Shown here: positions 1-12,300 of the stretch, piece by piece
How the letters are laid out: each line of letters begins with the position of its first letter
How positions within the stretch are numbered: position 1 is the stretch's first letter
Assembly (NCBI GenBank): GCA_023053685.1
Contig: JALIGW010000005.1
Location: 53,218,742-53,282,741 of the forward strand
Source: Diadophis punctatus similis
Taxonomy: Eukaryota; Chordata; Lepidosauria; Squamata; Dipsadidae
Reading direction: 5' to 3'
Length of the DNA: 64,000 nt
Notes under the pieces: model-generated
What the model saw: only the letters and a program-made list of their open reading frames with translations
Told to the model about the DNA's origin: nothing
Databases searched by the model: none
Translations under genes and position numbers: made by a program

Positions 1-1497
1 GAAGAGGCACCATGTAAACGAGATTAGATGTTTGAAACGTATAAATCTGCGCTATGATAGAATTTGCCAGTTAGTGGTGTTTTCTTATCTAGGGCTGCAG
101 ATACTGCAACCACGTGTTTGTAGCCTCCTATTCTAGTGGTCCTGGGGACCAGTGGTGTAATGCTCCACCATGCTGATGTGCCCAGAGACTCTCTCCTTAA
201 TGCCATCGGGGCCTTTCTCTCTTCATTTTCATAATTTTTCTTTTAATTATAAAGCAAAATGAAGTGTTGCAAGCAGAGCTCTGGACTATAAATCAGCTGC
301 ATAAACTTTTTCAAGAAATAAGTTTGGTGGCTATCCACCTGCTCCCCAAAAATGGCAATGGTAAGTAGAAGTAATAAGAAACATTCTGTCAATTCCATTG
401 ACACGTAACCCGAATATTAATTTTTAAATCTGATATTTTAACACAATATCTCAATCTAGTACAATACCAATTTGAGGAAGCCTGGAGCCTGAACGTGTTT
501 TCAAAATGAAGTGTGCCTATAGTCAAAACATGTTGGGAACCTCACCACAGAACCATGGTGAATTCTTAATAATACACATTTAAGCCTGTGGCTTGTTTAC
601 TTTCAAGCTGATGCACAAGTGGGTTGCTGAGGATCCCAAAGAACTGAATGGGAAGTAGGAATCTACTATTTTAAATTAACTATTCAGTCAGAAGAACTTT
701 CTTCCAACCACAATGCCAGCTACACAGGTTATGTAGATGATAACATATTCCCAAAGATTTGAGGAATAGTTACTGTGGCATTGGGGTTTCTTTCCACCAA
801 ATGTGAGCCTTTCTTTTTCTTGTGATTGTTGTGCAAAAACTTAGCCTTACTGACCCTGCTATCTTGAAAACAATTCAAAACCTTGGATAGTATGCCTGTA
901 ATATCTCACATAGTGTGCTAAATGTTTACATGTACCTTCGTTCTGTCACAGGTAGCTCTACTTTGAGATTTTAGCCTATTGACCAATGCAAGCTGTTAAG
1001 ATTCTTACCTATCTAATCACTATCATAAGCATTCACTAAGTGAAGGCCTAGGCATTTTTTGTTTTATTTTATTTGCATGAATGAGGCTTTGCCTTCTGCA
1101 TTCATCCATTCTTAATATCAACCCTAACATCCCCTGGCCATAAACCTATTCAACTCTGGAATGCTTCTATGCATAAATTATACAACTTGGTTTCAGGCAT
1201 GTGTGCTGTTGTCTTGTGCTGAGCCAGGATATAGTCTCTCTGATCTTGTGCGCTTTGGGAAGCAGACTTTGTAAAAAAAATGCAATAGTCTTTTTATTAT
1301 TGCTACTTCAGGTGTCAGGGATTAAACATTTTTGAAGCACTTGTTCATTTTCTAAATTGCAGCATAATCTTAAGGGTACTTTATTTAAAAAAAATTACCT
1401 TGAGGTTCTGATGACTTCATGGACAAGTCCATGTAGTTTTCCTACTATAGTAAGCTTGACATTGCTTTCTCGCAGGCTGTGTTTTGGTACCTTGGTT
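1..1497. other. GYG1 intron 1 or upstream, no feature recognised
   Basis: AT-rich single-copy-looking sequence. No exon matching glycogenin, no CpG island and no recognisable repeat was seen. It is probably intron 1, because exon 2 is the first coding exon in the window. Confidence 0.5.
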
Positions 1498-1605
1498 CAA
1501 CCTACAGGCATAAAATTACCCAGTGGTCTTCCATCCAAATACTAATCAAGTCTGACCCTGCTTTCCAGACAAGGTCAGCCAAGTGCTGCCATCTGCTGAA
1601 AAAAG
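1498..1605 (-). repeat. 5S-rRNA-derived SINE fragment
   Basis: Read on the minus strand it follows the 3' half of 5S rRNA: GTCTGGAAAGCAGGGTCAGA, then GATTAGTATTTGGATGGAAG and ACCAC. Such 5S-headed SINEs exist in several vertebrates. It is diverged and cannot be a functional 5S gene. Confidence 0.7.
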
Positions 1606-1835
1606 GGTGTCTTGAGACATTGTATGTGGCTATTGTCTGCCTCTCTGGAGGTTAGTGTGATGGAAGGTGCAACTAGAAAAGCAATTGGGGAGGGGAGAGG
1701 GATCTCAGCAGCAGCACTGCAGTTTCCCAAGGAGGAGGCAGGACATTCCAATGAGAAGTCAAAAATAAGAATCTGAGCAGTCCAGGAGGTTTGGGGAAGA
1801 AAAAATTAAAAGCCACACCCTAGAATCTCTTAGGA

Positions 1836-2316
1836 CCGTGATGGCGAATCTATGGCACGCGTGACACAGGAAGCACGCGGAGCCATATCTGAGGACACAG
1901 AGGCATTGCCCTATGTCAGCTCCAGCACGCATATGCTTGCTGGCCAGCTGATTTTCGGCCTTCCAGAGGGTAGGGGGAGGCCGTTTTCGCCTTCCCCAGG
2001 CTTCAAGAAAGCCTCCGGAGCCTGGGGATGGTGAAAAACAGATCCAACGGGCCTACCGGAAGTTCTGTTTGGCCAGTTGGGCCATTTTTCGCCCTCCCCA
2101 GGCTTTAGGAAGCCGCCTGAAGCCTGGGGAGGGCGAAAAACGGCCCAACAGGTCTACCGGAAGTCCGGAAACTTCAGTGAGGCCTGCAGGCATGCGCGGG
2201 GGGCAGCATAGGGGGTGTGTGCGCGCACATGCGCAGGGGGAGGGCACTGCATTATGGGTGTGGGCACACGCGCACTCCCTTTTGGCACTCGAGCAAAAAA
2301 AGGTTCACCATTACTG
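1836..2316. mobile_element. hAT-type non-autonomous element, family A (GTGATGGCGAA ends)
   Basis: Ends are inverted (left CCGTGATGGCGAATCTATGG, right GGTTCACCATTACTG) and flanked by a perfect 8-bp duplication TCTTAGGA (1828-1835 and 2317-2324), diagnostic of hAT transposition. The interior is a GC-rich near-palindrome (GCCCTCCCCAGGCTT and its complement). No transposase ORF. Confidence 0.85.
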
Positions 2317-3458
2317 TCTTAGGATATATCTATTATGTTAGACAATTGTAGCTTTAGCTGTCTATTAGATGTGAGCAAATAAAACAAATAAAGTATTGGA
2401 CTAGCTTGAATTTCACTGTGTCATCTTTGTGCTTGGGCCTGACAGCTAGTGGTAAAAGGCACAAGTGACTGTAATGGCCAATGTTAAGATAGCCTTGAGT
2501 TTAAGCTAAATTATGTTTTCTCTTGATTTTTCCAAAATCTCTGTGGAATTATAGCAATAAATAGAAATTGAACTTCAAACCTTATTGTGGGGTTACAATA
2601 AAGTGATGTAAGTAATGAATACTCTTGAGTAATATTCTTATGTTTATATTGATAAGTTTGCCTTAACCCACTCATATCACATCTTCTCAAAGAAGAAACT
2701 GATTTTACTAATGACCTTTGGGGTAAGAAAAAAATCCCTTGGGAATAAAGCAGCTTTAGAAACATTAAATTGGAAAAATATTTTGGATTATGTGTACAGT
2801 AATTATGTACACAATAATCCTCAATATTAAATTGTCTGATAGTACATTAGGTTTAGTATATATATTCAGAAATATAAGAGCTTGCTAGATGTCAGATTTT
2901 CTCACTATTTCCTGTTGTGAACTTGGGTATGCTGATAAATCCATAGAAGCAATTGAACACCTAATTTATGCCAGAAAATTTCATAAAATGTGCATTTTGT
3001 TAAATTTTCTTCAAAAATATATTAGTGATCTGAGTTGTATTGCATTGCTGTATTGATTTGTTCTTTCAACATAATCATATATCATCCATAATCCATACTC
3101 ATCCTGTAGAGTAATACTGATTTAGCTAAAACATGGTATTAGTATAACAACCATCTTTATACAATATCTTATGTTTATAAAATTGTCATTGATATTAATA
3201 AAAATCAATATTTTCTATATGGTAATGTTGTTAGATTGTTTCTGGAGTCTTTGCTTTTGTTCTTGTTTTTATATTAGTCCTTGACCAAAATAAAAGATTG
3301 ATTGATTCTACAAAATCATTGTATAAACATTTATACAATTGCATGAAGTTCTTGAGCAGCATGGATCTTGAATAATTTTAAAAAACGATTGAACACTAAA
3401 CATTACCCATTTGGAATTAATATTCAGTTTATCTTTCTTTAATAAGGAGCAAATAACA

Positions 3459-3692
3459 TGTATTTATTTGAGTTTTATCTCACCTTTAATTTAAAAATAA
3501 CACAAGGCAACAAACATATATAATATTTCTTCCTCCTATTTTCCCCACAACAACAACACTTTGAGGTAAGTTGCGCTGAGAGAGAGTGATTGGCCCAAAG
3601 TCACAAAGCCAGCTTTCATGCTTAAAGTAAGAGTAGAACTCAGAGCTTTCTGGTTTCTAGGCCAATACCTTAACCATTGTACCAGACTGGCT
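3459..3692 (-). repeat. Sauria-type tRNA SINE
   Basis: On the minus strand it holds the tRNA-like head (AAGGTATTGGCCTAGAAACC), the GACTTTGGGCCAATCACTCT body and the GTGGGGAAAATAGGAGG tail typical of squamate Sauria SINEs. Diverged and inactive. Confidence 0.75.
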
Positions 3693-5044
3693 GTTCATTC
3701 CTTCCTAAATGATAATTATGTTTATGTGCCAGTTTATCACACTTTAACTTTCAGCAGTTAGAACATTATCCAGACTCTAATTTTAACACAAATTCTAGCT
3801 AGGTTTTCAGATTGAAAGGACAGGACTTTTGTATGCAACTAATGATAAGACTGACTCAGCTGGCTTGAGCCTCTCATCTATATTTCAGTTGTTACCTACT
3901 GACAGAGCAGAAATATCTCCAGATTAGGCTGCCTACAATTGCTCTAAATAATTTCCAGATGTAATATGACTTGCTTACCAGGTAGATGGCTAAGGTCTGT
4001 AAAGCTTTGTCTCAAATAGATTAGCTGTTCACAATGAGGATGTATTACTGAGATACGTAAAAAGTCTTTTTTCCCTTACCACCGTTTCATCATCTTCACA
4101 TATTTTCTTTTCAGTCAACAGAGCAATTGATTATGGAAGCTTGCAATGGGGAAAAAATACGTACACTCCAAACCCATTCCTGGGCACACAACCACTACAA
4201 TTGGACAGGCGTAGTAGTTGTGTAAATATATTCAAGTAATGATTTTATACATAAGGAATTAAAATACACTGTTGAGTTTATCAGCCTGCTTATGATAGAC
4301 ATCTCAGGACACAAACGTGGAGATGATCAAAGAACCAGTTTTGATATTCCATTGCAAAATTGGATACGTTATAAACATGTGGTCATTGCCTAAGGAAGGC
4401 ATAATGTAGACTAGGCTGGTCTGCTCTAACCTGCCTGTAAACGTTTAGATAATGTATTCCATGGGGAGAAATTAATGAATTTGTAGAAACTTTATTTTAG
4501 TACTACATGGGTGGGAGCCATTTCTACTACAACCCACTAGTTGAATTCCATGTAAAAGTAGCAAACAATGTATTTAATTAGAAATCCATTTGGTATGTAT
4601 AATTTAAACTTGTGACAGCCAGTTTATCTTGCACAATTTGAATTGCTAAACACATTTCCTAATAATTTCACTGACATAGAAGTTTCCTATTTCCAGATTA
4701 TATGAAGTTTGAGTGTTTCATCTCCACAAAAGTATAACCCTGCAACAGCACAAAAAGGGACATGGTATCCAGTAATGTGTGGCAAGCATGTCCCTTTGAA
4801 TGTTTTCTGTTCAAGATTATATATTTTATTGTTTAATCCTACATTAGTCCATTGTCACAGGTAAGGCAAGAAAGAAATAAAAGTGTTTTTTGTTAGGATT
4901 AAATTACTACCAGTGGATGATGTTTGGTCCTATCCTACAGGAAGAACTTTTCAACATGCACGTTCTAACACTATTGGTTAGGTAATTGTAGGTATCAATT
5001 GCATCAAGATATGCATGAGTATTTATTTTATTTATTTTTAAAAT

Positions 5045-5330
5045 ATATATATTTAATGAACATATTTTATATAAAACAAGGACTCTGGCCGGTTTACAAA
5101 ATTAAAAATGTACAGTACAGAACCCCATCCCACTCCACTCCGCATGGCAGCAATCAAACCAGCCACTTGATTGGCTCTCCACCAACCAGGGGTCCCCAGG
5201 TCCGCTGACAGAACCATGTGTTCAAGGCCTTCCAGAAAAGTATCCCGGGGGGGGGGGCTTATTATCTTTGAGGCAATAACGTTCTATAGAGAAGGCTGTT
5301 TTTCATGGTCACACTTGATGTATTTCTCTA
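5045..5330 (-). repeat. CR1-like LINE 3' fragment
   Basis: The stretch with GGTCCCCAGGTCCGCTGACA and the disrupted AGAGAAGGCTGTT resembles 24550-24832, where the same words recur. On the minus strand this is the 3' end of a squamate CR1-like LINE. It includes a poly-G run (about 5251-5259). Confidence 0.55.
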
Positions 5331-5622
5331 ATAGATGGGACCTACAATACACAAATTAATATCAGTTAAACATTTGCAGATGAATGAATGTTTATTAGTT
5401 TTATTTGGGCTAGTCTAGCAGTAATTATCAGCCCTAGGTGTATTTCCAAAGCCAAAAGAGGGCAGAATGTCAAGTCATCTTCATCTTCTCTGATCTAGTA
5501 TGTTCCTAAACTTTTTGGAAGCCCATAGAAAGGCAATATTTTATTTTGTGATCTCAAAAAATGTTTTATTTGTCACATTTATATACCCATCTTGCAATCA
5601 AGTGACTCATGCTGTTTGGATA

Positions 5623-6022
5623 TATAGGTACTGTAATCCTCGACTTATGACTAACAAGCATTCGAAGATGGCCTCAGAAAAAGTAACTTATGACTTGTAC
5701 ACAGATTTATGACTATAACACCACCCCTGCAGTCATGTGATCGCAATTCGGGCACTTGACAACTAGCTCATGTTTACAACTGGTTGCAGCATGCTACGAT
5801 CCTGTGATCACAATTTGCAACCTTTTTTATCGGGGGGGGGCTGGATTCACTTAATGACTGCATTACTTGTTTAACAGCCATGTGATTTACTCAATGTCCG
5901 AGGTGATTTATTTAACCATTGTAAAAAATGTCATAAAATTGGGACTGATTCAACTGATGACAGCAACCACTTAATATGGAAATTCTGGTCCCAGTTGTGA
6001 TTGTAAGTCAAGGACTACTTGT
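5623..6022. mobile_element. MITE of the TCCTCGACTTA family
   Basis: About 400 bp with inverted ends (GTAATCCTCGACTTATGAC and GATTGTAAGTCAAGGACTAC). Similar ends recur near 37245, 45130, 59893 and 61855. No ORF. It ends about 150 bp upstream of GYG1 exon 2. Exact ends and superfamily are uncertain. Confidence 0.6.
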
Positions 6023-6174
6023 ATAAGTACAGTAATTCTTTTTCACCTAAAACGTAAATCCTATGTTTCTGGAACTACTGCCAGAATAAAACAGAGTGAT
6101 GGGTTCTAAGAATGCACTATGGGCAATGACAGGTCTTTTCCTTATTAATGAAATGTGTGTCTTTTTTCCTTAAG

Positions 6175-6310
6175 ACCAGTCTTTTGTGACACTAGCCACA
6201 AATGATTCCTATGTAAAAGGCGCACTTGTCCTTGGATCATCGCTACGGAATTACAGAACGACAAGGAAGTTGACAGTATTGATCACTCCCCATGTATCTG
6301 AAGCAATGAG
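6175..6310 (+). CDS. GYG1: GYG1 exon 2
   Basis: Encodes residues 3-48 (starts [20 protein letters not shown]), the N-terminal beta strand and nucleotide-sugar binding start of the GT8 fold. The acceptor is a pyrimidine-rich tract ending TTAAG at 6174 and the donor is GTGAGT at 6311. It begins by completing a split Asp codon, which implies a very short exon 1 ending in ATG-xxx-G upstream. Confidence 0.95.
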
Positions 6311-9300
6311 GTGAGTTGCCTGATGCACTGTGGTCATCCAGCCCCAGTGAAAACGTGCGCCCGAAGGTCAAGTGGGAGCTTAGTTAAAAATAAATGCAAC
6401 TGGGTGAACTTTTCCTTCAGAGCATAGCTAGGCCATCTTTTGTTAAGATAAATCATATGTAGAAATAATGTGAATAGTTATTTCATAGTTGAAGTAATAT
6501 TTTCTTTTTCACTTACTAGAACAAGCAGTGTCTTATAGTTCCCATTGAAAATTTATTTGTAAAGTAATAAACCCGAACCTGCCGGGAACTATTCTTTCTT
6601 TCTAACCATCCTTAAGTAGAGAATTAATGTGTATATTTACAGCTTTTTTCTTTTGGTTCTTAATTTCTACATTCGTTGGAAATTGCCATTGAAGGTCCTT
6701 TGCCTTTAGGGTTGTCTAGAGACTGTGGAGTAAAGAGAAGGGATATTGTGCTGGAGGAAGAAAAGACAAGTTGATTCTATGCAAACAATCCATATGCTGA
6801 CATTGGGGTTGCCTTTTAACATCTTCCCTGAATGTAGTTGAAAGATTTTTGCTTCATAAGAATGGATGTTGAAAATAATGCAGGACCAAGATTTTAGCAA
6901 CGGGGGATGTTTATAAAGATGAGACATTACGCTCCTTACTCTTAGTGTAAACAAGAAAGACAAGCCTATTTATGGACAACTGAGGTAGTGTTCGTGTGTT
7001 AGCAGATTTAATTAGTCATAGTTCTTTCCTAATGTAAGGCTAATTTAACTTGTAGCCTGAATTCTAAATGTCTTGCTAAGGATATGAGAAACTTCACTAC
7101 ATTTTCAAGCTTGCTCACATATTTGCATAGTGAGATTTGTAACTTGCTGTGCTAAATCTTTCGCAGTTGTACCATGCTATGCAAGATATCTCTGCTTGAT
7201 GGAGGGCAGGGTGTTTAAATTTGTTTAAAGTTTTACATAAATGAAACTTTTACAAAGAACTTACTCGTCTCTCGCAGTCTAAATAAATATCTGTGGTAGA
7301 AATACCTTCAATTCCACTTCAGCATAAGTTCCATGGGCAGTTGGACAAAAGTCTATCTATCTAGAAAGGAAGCAGCAGTGATCTGTAGGGAACTGACAGT
7401 AAGTCTTCCAGCTCCTTTCTGCACTACCGTGAATCTTCCTAAAATCTAGTGTAAAACTGGTAGAGAGGAAGTACTTGCCTAGGACTTCTGCTTTTGTATT
7501 GAGTAACAGAGAAGAGAGCAGTAGTATAAAACAATCTCTGTACATCATACTGTTACATTGTTACAACTTTTTAGACTCCCTACATTTTAAGAGGTGATTT
7601 AATAATTCAATATTTTAGATTTAAAACTTCAAAAACACTATTATTCTTGTTTTAGTGTAAACTCAGCTAACTAGAAATTTCAAAATAAGATAAATTGTGT
7701 TGTTGGTGGGTCTAAATTCTACCCTTTCCTGTTCCTGTTCCTGCTCTGTGATTAGATCTCCATTCTGGAACTCAGTTTATCTGGATTTTTTTTTCTTTTT
7801 TCAGTACACCCCTTTTCTATTTTTGCAAATGCTGAATCATTATTAATGATTAGTAGTTAATTTTGAGAATTTTCAAACCTTATCAGTTTTCTGGGAGTAT
7901 GTTGTGCAACCTTAGTATATTCTTGGCTACTGCCCAGAAGTCGTTCCATAAATGCTAAAAGCTCCATAATTCCTTAGTTTAAAATAGCCAGTTGACTTAT
8001 CAAGAGTGTAGGTCTTTCTGACCCATCTGTTTGTGTAGCTCTGAGAGCCTGTCAATACTACAAATCCACCACCTTTCAAGTGCATTATCTCAAGTCTGCA
8101 TTCCTGTACATTTTAAGTTTGAAATATACTACAGGGGATAAACAGTTGCTGTCAGGAGAATCTATTTCAAGCAAATTCCTATAGGCTCTTGCAGCAGTAT
8201 GCTATAGGAGTCTGCTTTCTCACAGGTTCTAGGGATCGTGTAGACAGTTATTGGATGAGTGTGAGTGGCATTGAGTATTGATGTAAACCATGACCATTCC
8301 TTTCAATAGAACAGTCTTGGAAAAGGTCTTTGATGAAGTGAAGCCGGTGGATGTTTTGGACAGTGGTGATTCAGCCCATCTTGCACTATTGAAAAGGCCT
8401 GAACTTGGTGTTACTTTGACAAAACTCCACTGCTGGGAACTAACGCAGTATTCAAAGTGTGTGTTTATGGATGCAGACACAATGGTATGTCTTTCTTGCT
8501 GCTGATAATCCTTTTTAGTTGTGTTGGTTTTCAGTTCATCTTAGAAAATAGTAATTTATATGCCACATAGTGAGTCAATGAGATGCTTTTGATTTGCACC
8601 ACTTCAGACATATGTAGTATTAATATATAGAATATTTATTCCACTCTCATGAACCAAAGTATTTTAAAGAATAACCTATAGCTTATATAAAACTTACAAT
8701 TCCTCGTACCTTACAAAATTGAGTACATATTTCCATCATATATGTACCATAGTATTATGTGTTCCTTTTATATATATCTATTTTACTACTATTATCCATT
8801 TACTCTGTCATACACTAAATAAATAGAGGTATGTAGGACCTGCATACTTTGCTACAGCAAACTTCATCCAGTGCATTAAAAGCATCTACTTTTCTATACA
8901 TCTAATTGCCCTGTCGATAAATAGGTAGTGATTTAAGGAAAAAGTCAAACTGCACCAGAATTCTGGGGTAGTGCTAGATATAGTAATATACCCATTATCT
9001 AGAATGCCTAGTCTCTTATCTTTGCCATATAGACAGGATTCTTCCGAACAACTTTAAAATAGGGAAGGAAAATGGAGCGTGGATTGTGAATTGAAATGCA
9101 TTCAATTAACTTTGCTTCCAGAAAAAAACTCTATCAACATTAGTAGATCTAAACAATGTAATAACAATGCATCTTAGAGGAAATTACCATTCTTTTTGCC
9201 GGTGAATAATACACTTGTACCTGCAAACCATTTCTTCCCTGTTAGGTCTTGTCAAACATCGATGAACTTTTTGAAAGAGAAGAACTTTCTGCAGCCCCAG

Positions 9301-12300
9301 ATCCAGGCTGGCCTGACTGTTTCAATTCAGGAGTTTTTGTCTACAGGCCTTCCATTGAAACATTCAACCAGCTGTTACAACTTGCCACAGAGAAAGGCAG
9401 CTTTGATGGTGCGTATCTCATTTTATCTGGGTGATGGTAAAATACGTTATTTAAAGGCTGGGTATATGTTAAATCAGGTTATTCAAAACAAATCTGCAAC
9501 AAATGTGTAATGCTTGTAGAACGAAGTACTTCTGAAGCTTTCAGTAGATGGGATTTTATTTCAAAGGATCTGAATGTATAAAACATTAATAAGATTTCCT
9601 AAAAGTGGAGTAAAAAGGAAGTGGGTAATCTCTCAATAAATCAGCTGTGTGTATATGATTACAATAAGAACTGCAAATAGATTGTCTTTCGACAGACCAA
9701 GAGTCATTACCTAATGGCATATAGAATAGAGCAGTGTGTTCTGCTGCTTCTAGAAAAATAACAGACCAGTGTTATTTTTCAAGCCACAATAACATGGTTA
9801 GATAAATGCATAATGAACCACAACATCCATTTGGCAACTATATCAATGCACACTGCTACTGATCTTTCTTAAAGGAAGACCTGATGAGAACATTCCTAGC
9901 ATCAGAGTTTGAAGAGGCCATTTAAGTTATCAAGACTGGTTCCCGTATCTGTGTAGAAACCCCTTTGCTTCTAACTACTGCTTGAATACAACCCTGCAAA
10001 GGGAAGTTTTCAGCTGCATCTCCAAGTAATTAGATCTGCTATTTTGCCGGTTATCCAACCACTCAGAAATTTGTTTTCTTATTAACCTAAGCCCATATCG
10101 CTTCAGAATCTGATTTCTGGTACCTTAAGCTCATCAATTATATATTTTACACTTAAGAATAAAAAAAAAGTAGCTAAGTTATATGCTACAGCTCCATAGT
10201 GGTTGTCCCCACTTTCCAGAAATGTTCCAAGTAGTCCTGAAGTGTTTCCAATTTCAGACAACACTAATTTCATTTCTGAACACTTCCAAAATGGTTGGAA
10301 TAGGATTGGAGTCAAACTAGGGCATTTCAGACTTAAGACATTTTGAATTTGGAACATTCTTGCAAAGAACAGGCTTCAGTTTTCCGTGTAAGACTCCTTC
10401 AAACGAATATCATCTTATCTCCCATCAAAATTTCTAGGTAAGAAAATGCCTAAATGGAACAGGGAGGGCAAGTTGCTGGTTTGACAATTGTTGTGAATGC
10501 ACTTGGGGTGGTTTGATCATGTACCTTTCAAGTACAGATGTCCAGCACTCAAAGAAAGAGGACCATTTATTATTTTTGCCAGAGCAGGTTGGCATATTTA
10601 CCATTGAAAGCAAAGGCTTTGAAACTTCCAAGAGTGTCATAACACTTGCTGCAATGGTTAAAAGCTACAAAAATAAAAATACTGTGTTTTAAAAAGACAG
10701 CTTCTCTCTCTCTCCTCCCCACCTCCCCTTCCCTTGAATTCCAATGAAGATTGGCCTGGCTCACTAGAAAAGTCTCACACAACAATTCTTTACTCAATCC
10801 TTTGCAGCTACTGCTGATGAAAAGAAGGGCATGGCCAGCTAGAATCTAGAAGAAAATCATTGCAGATTGAAAATTTGGCCTGTTTCTCTAATTGTTTCAA
10901 TAATCCTCTGCCTGAAGGAGAATGATTTTTTAATCTTTTCATCTCTACAATTCGGCCACAATCTTTTACATACAGAAAGCAAGAGACTAACATGAAAAAA
11001 ACTACAGTAGTCTTTCCTTAGTATTGTTTCTATTATAACTCCCATCACCCCTGACCATGTTGTTTGGGGCTGTAGTATGTACAGATTGCAGGAAGTCAAT
11101 TTGTATAATATTGGCTCAAGGGACACTTAGCTTGATTCTCTTTGCAGAGAATTAGGAAACTGTTTCTCTGTTGTAAGCTACCTGCAGTAGCCTGTACGCC
11201 GGAATAGTGGCAAATGAATTTAATAAATAAATGCTATTTTTCTGAATAAGAAGTCATAAACATAGTAAAAATTACAATCAGATTTATAATAAAATATAAG
11301 TTAAAATTGAATAAAATCCAGTTTGGTTTGGTGGTTAAGGCACCAGGCTAGAAACCAAGACTCTGAGTTCTGATCCTGTCTTAGGCATGAAGGCCAGCTG
11401 AGTTACTTTGGGCCAATCATTCACTCTTGGCCCAACCATCCCCACAGGGCGGTCTTGTGGGGAAAATAGGGGGACGGATTATTAGATAAGTTAGCCACCT
11501 TGAATTATTTATAATTGTAATAAAAGCAGGTTTAAAAAAATCTAGGAACAGACCTTTTTCAGTGCAAAGACAGGCTGATGTAGTTCCCTTCTTCAAAAAA
11601 GGAAAAAATAATGGATCCAGGAAACTACAGACCTATCAGCCTGACATCAATACCTGGGAAGATTCTGAAAAAGATAATCAAGCAACGAATCTGCGAACAC
11701 CTAGAGGTTTGTCAAAAACAGATCATGCCAGACAACTTATTCATTTTTGACAATGTAACAAAATTAGTGGACCAGTGAAATGCGGTGGATATAATTTACT
11801 TGGACTTCAGTAAAGCATTTGATAAAGTAGACCACAATCTATTGCTTGATAAGATAGAAAAATGTGGGTTAGACAGCATCACCCTAGATGGATTCGTAAC
11901 TGGTTGACCAACTGTACTCAATGTGTAGTCCTTAATTGAACTGTACCTACATGGAGAGAAGTATACAGTGGGGTAACCAAGGCTCTATATTACTCCCTTC
12001 AATATCTCCATCAATTATTTAGATGAACAGATAGAAAGAAAACTCATCAAATTTGAAAATGACACTAAGCTGCCAGGAATAGCCAATACTCCAGAAGATA
12101 GGCTGAAGATACGAAGGATCTGAACAGTCTTGAACAATGAAATTCAATGGTAAAAAAGCAAGAAAAACTAAATGCACAGGTATAGAATAGGTGGTACCTG
12201 GCTCAAAAATAGTAATTCCAAGCGGCATCTTGATGTCCTAGTGGACAATCAGTTAAATATGAGCCAGCAGTGTGCTGCAACTGCCAAAAAAGCCACACAG

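Noticed and set aside
24..206. 60-aa minus-strand ORF at the window start
   Set aside because: No similarity recognised, no splice context, AT-rich surroundings; chance ORF.
1..6174. GYG1 exon 1
   Set aside because: Expected coding part is only about 7 nt, so it cannot be found by protein similarity; no CpG island or 5' UTR-like region here to support one.
8229..8480. 83-aa minus-strand ORF across GYG1 exon 3
   Set aside because: Antisense shadow of a real coding exon.
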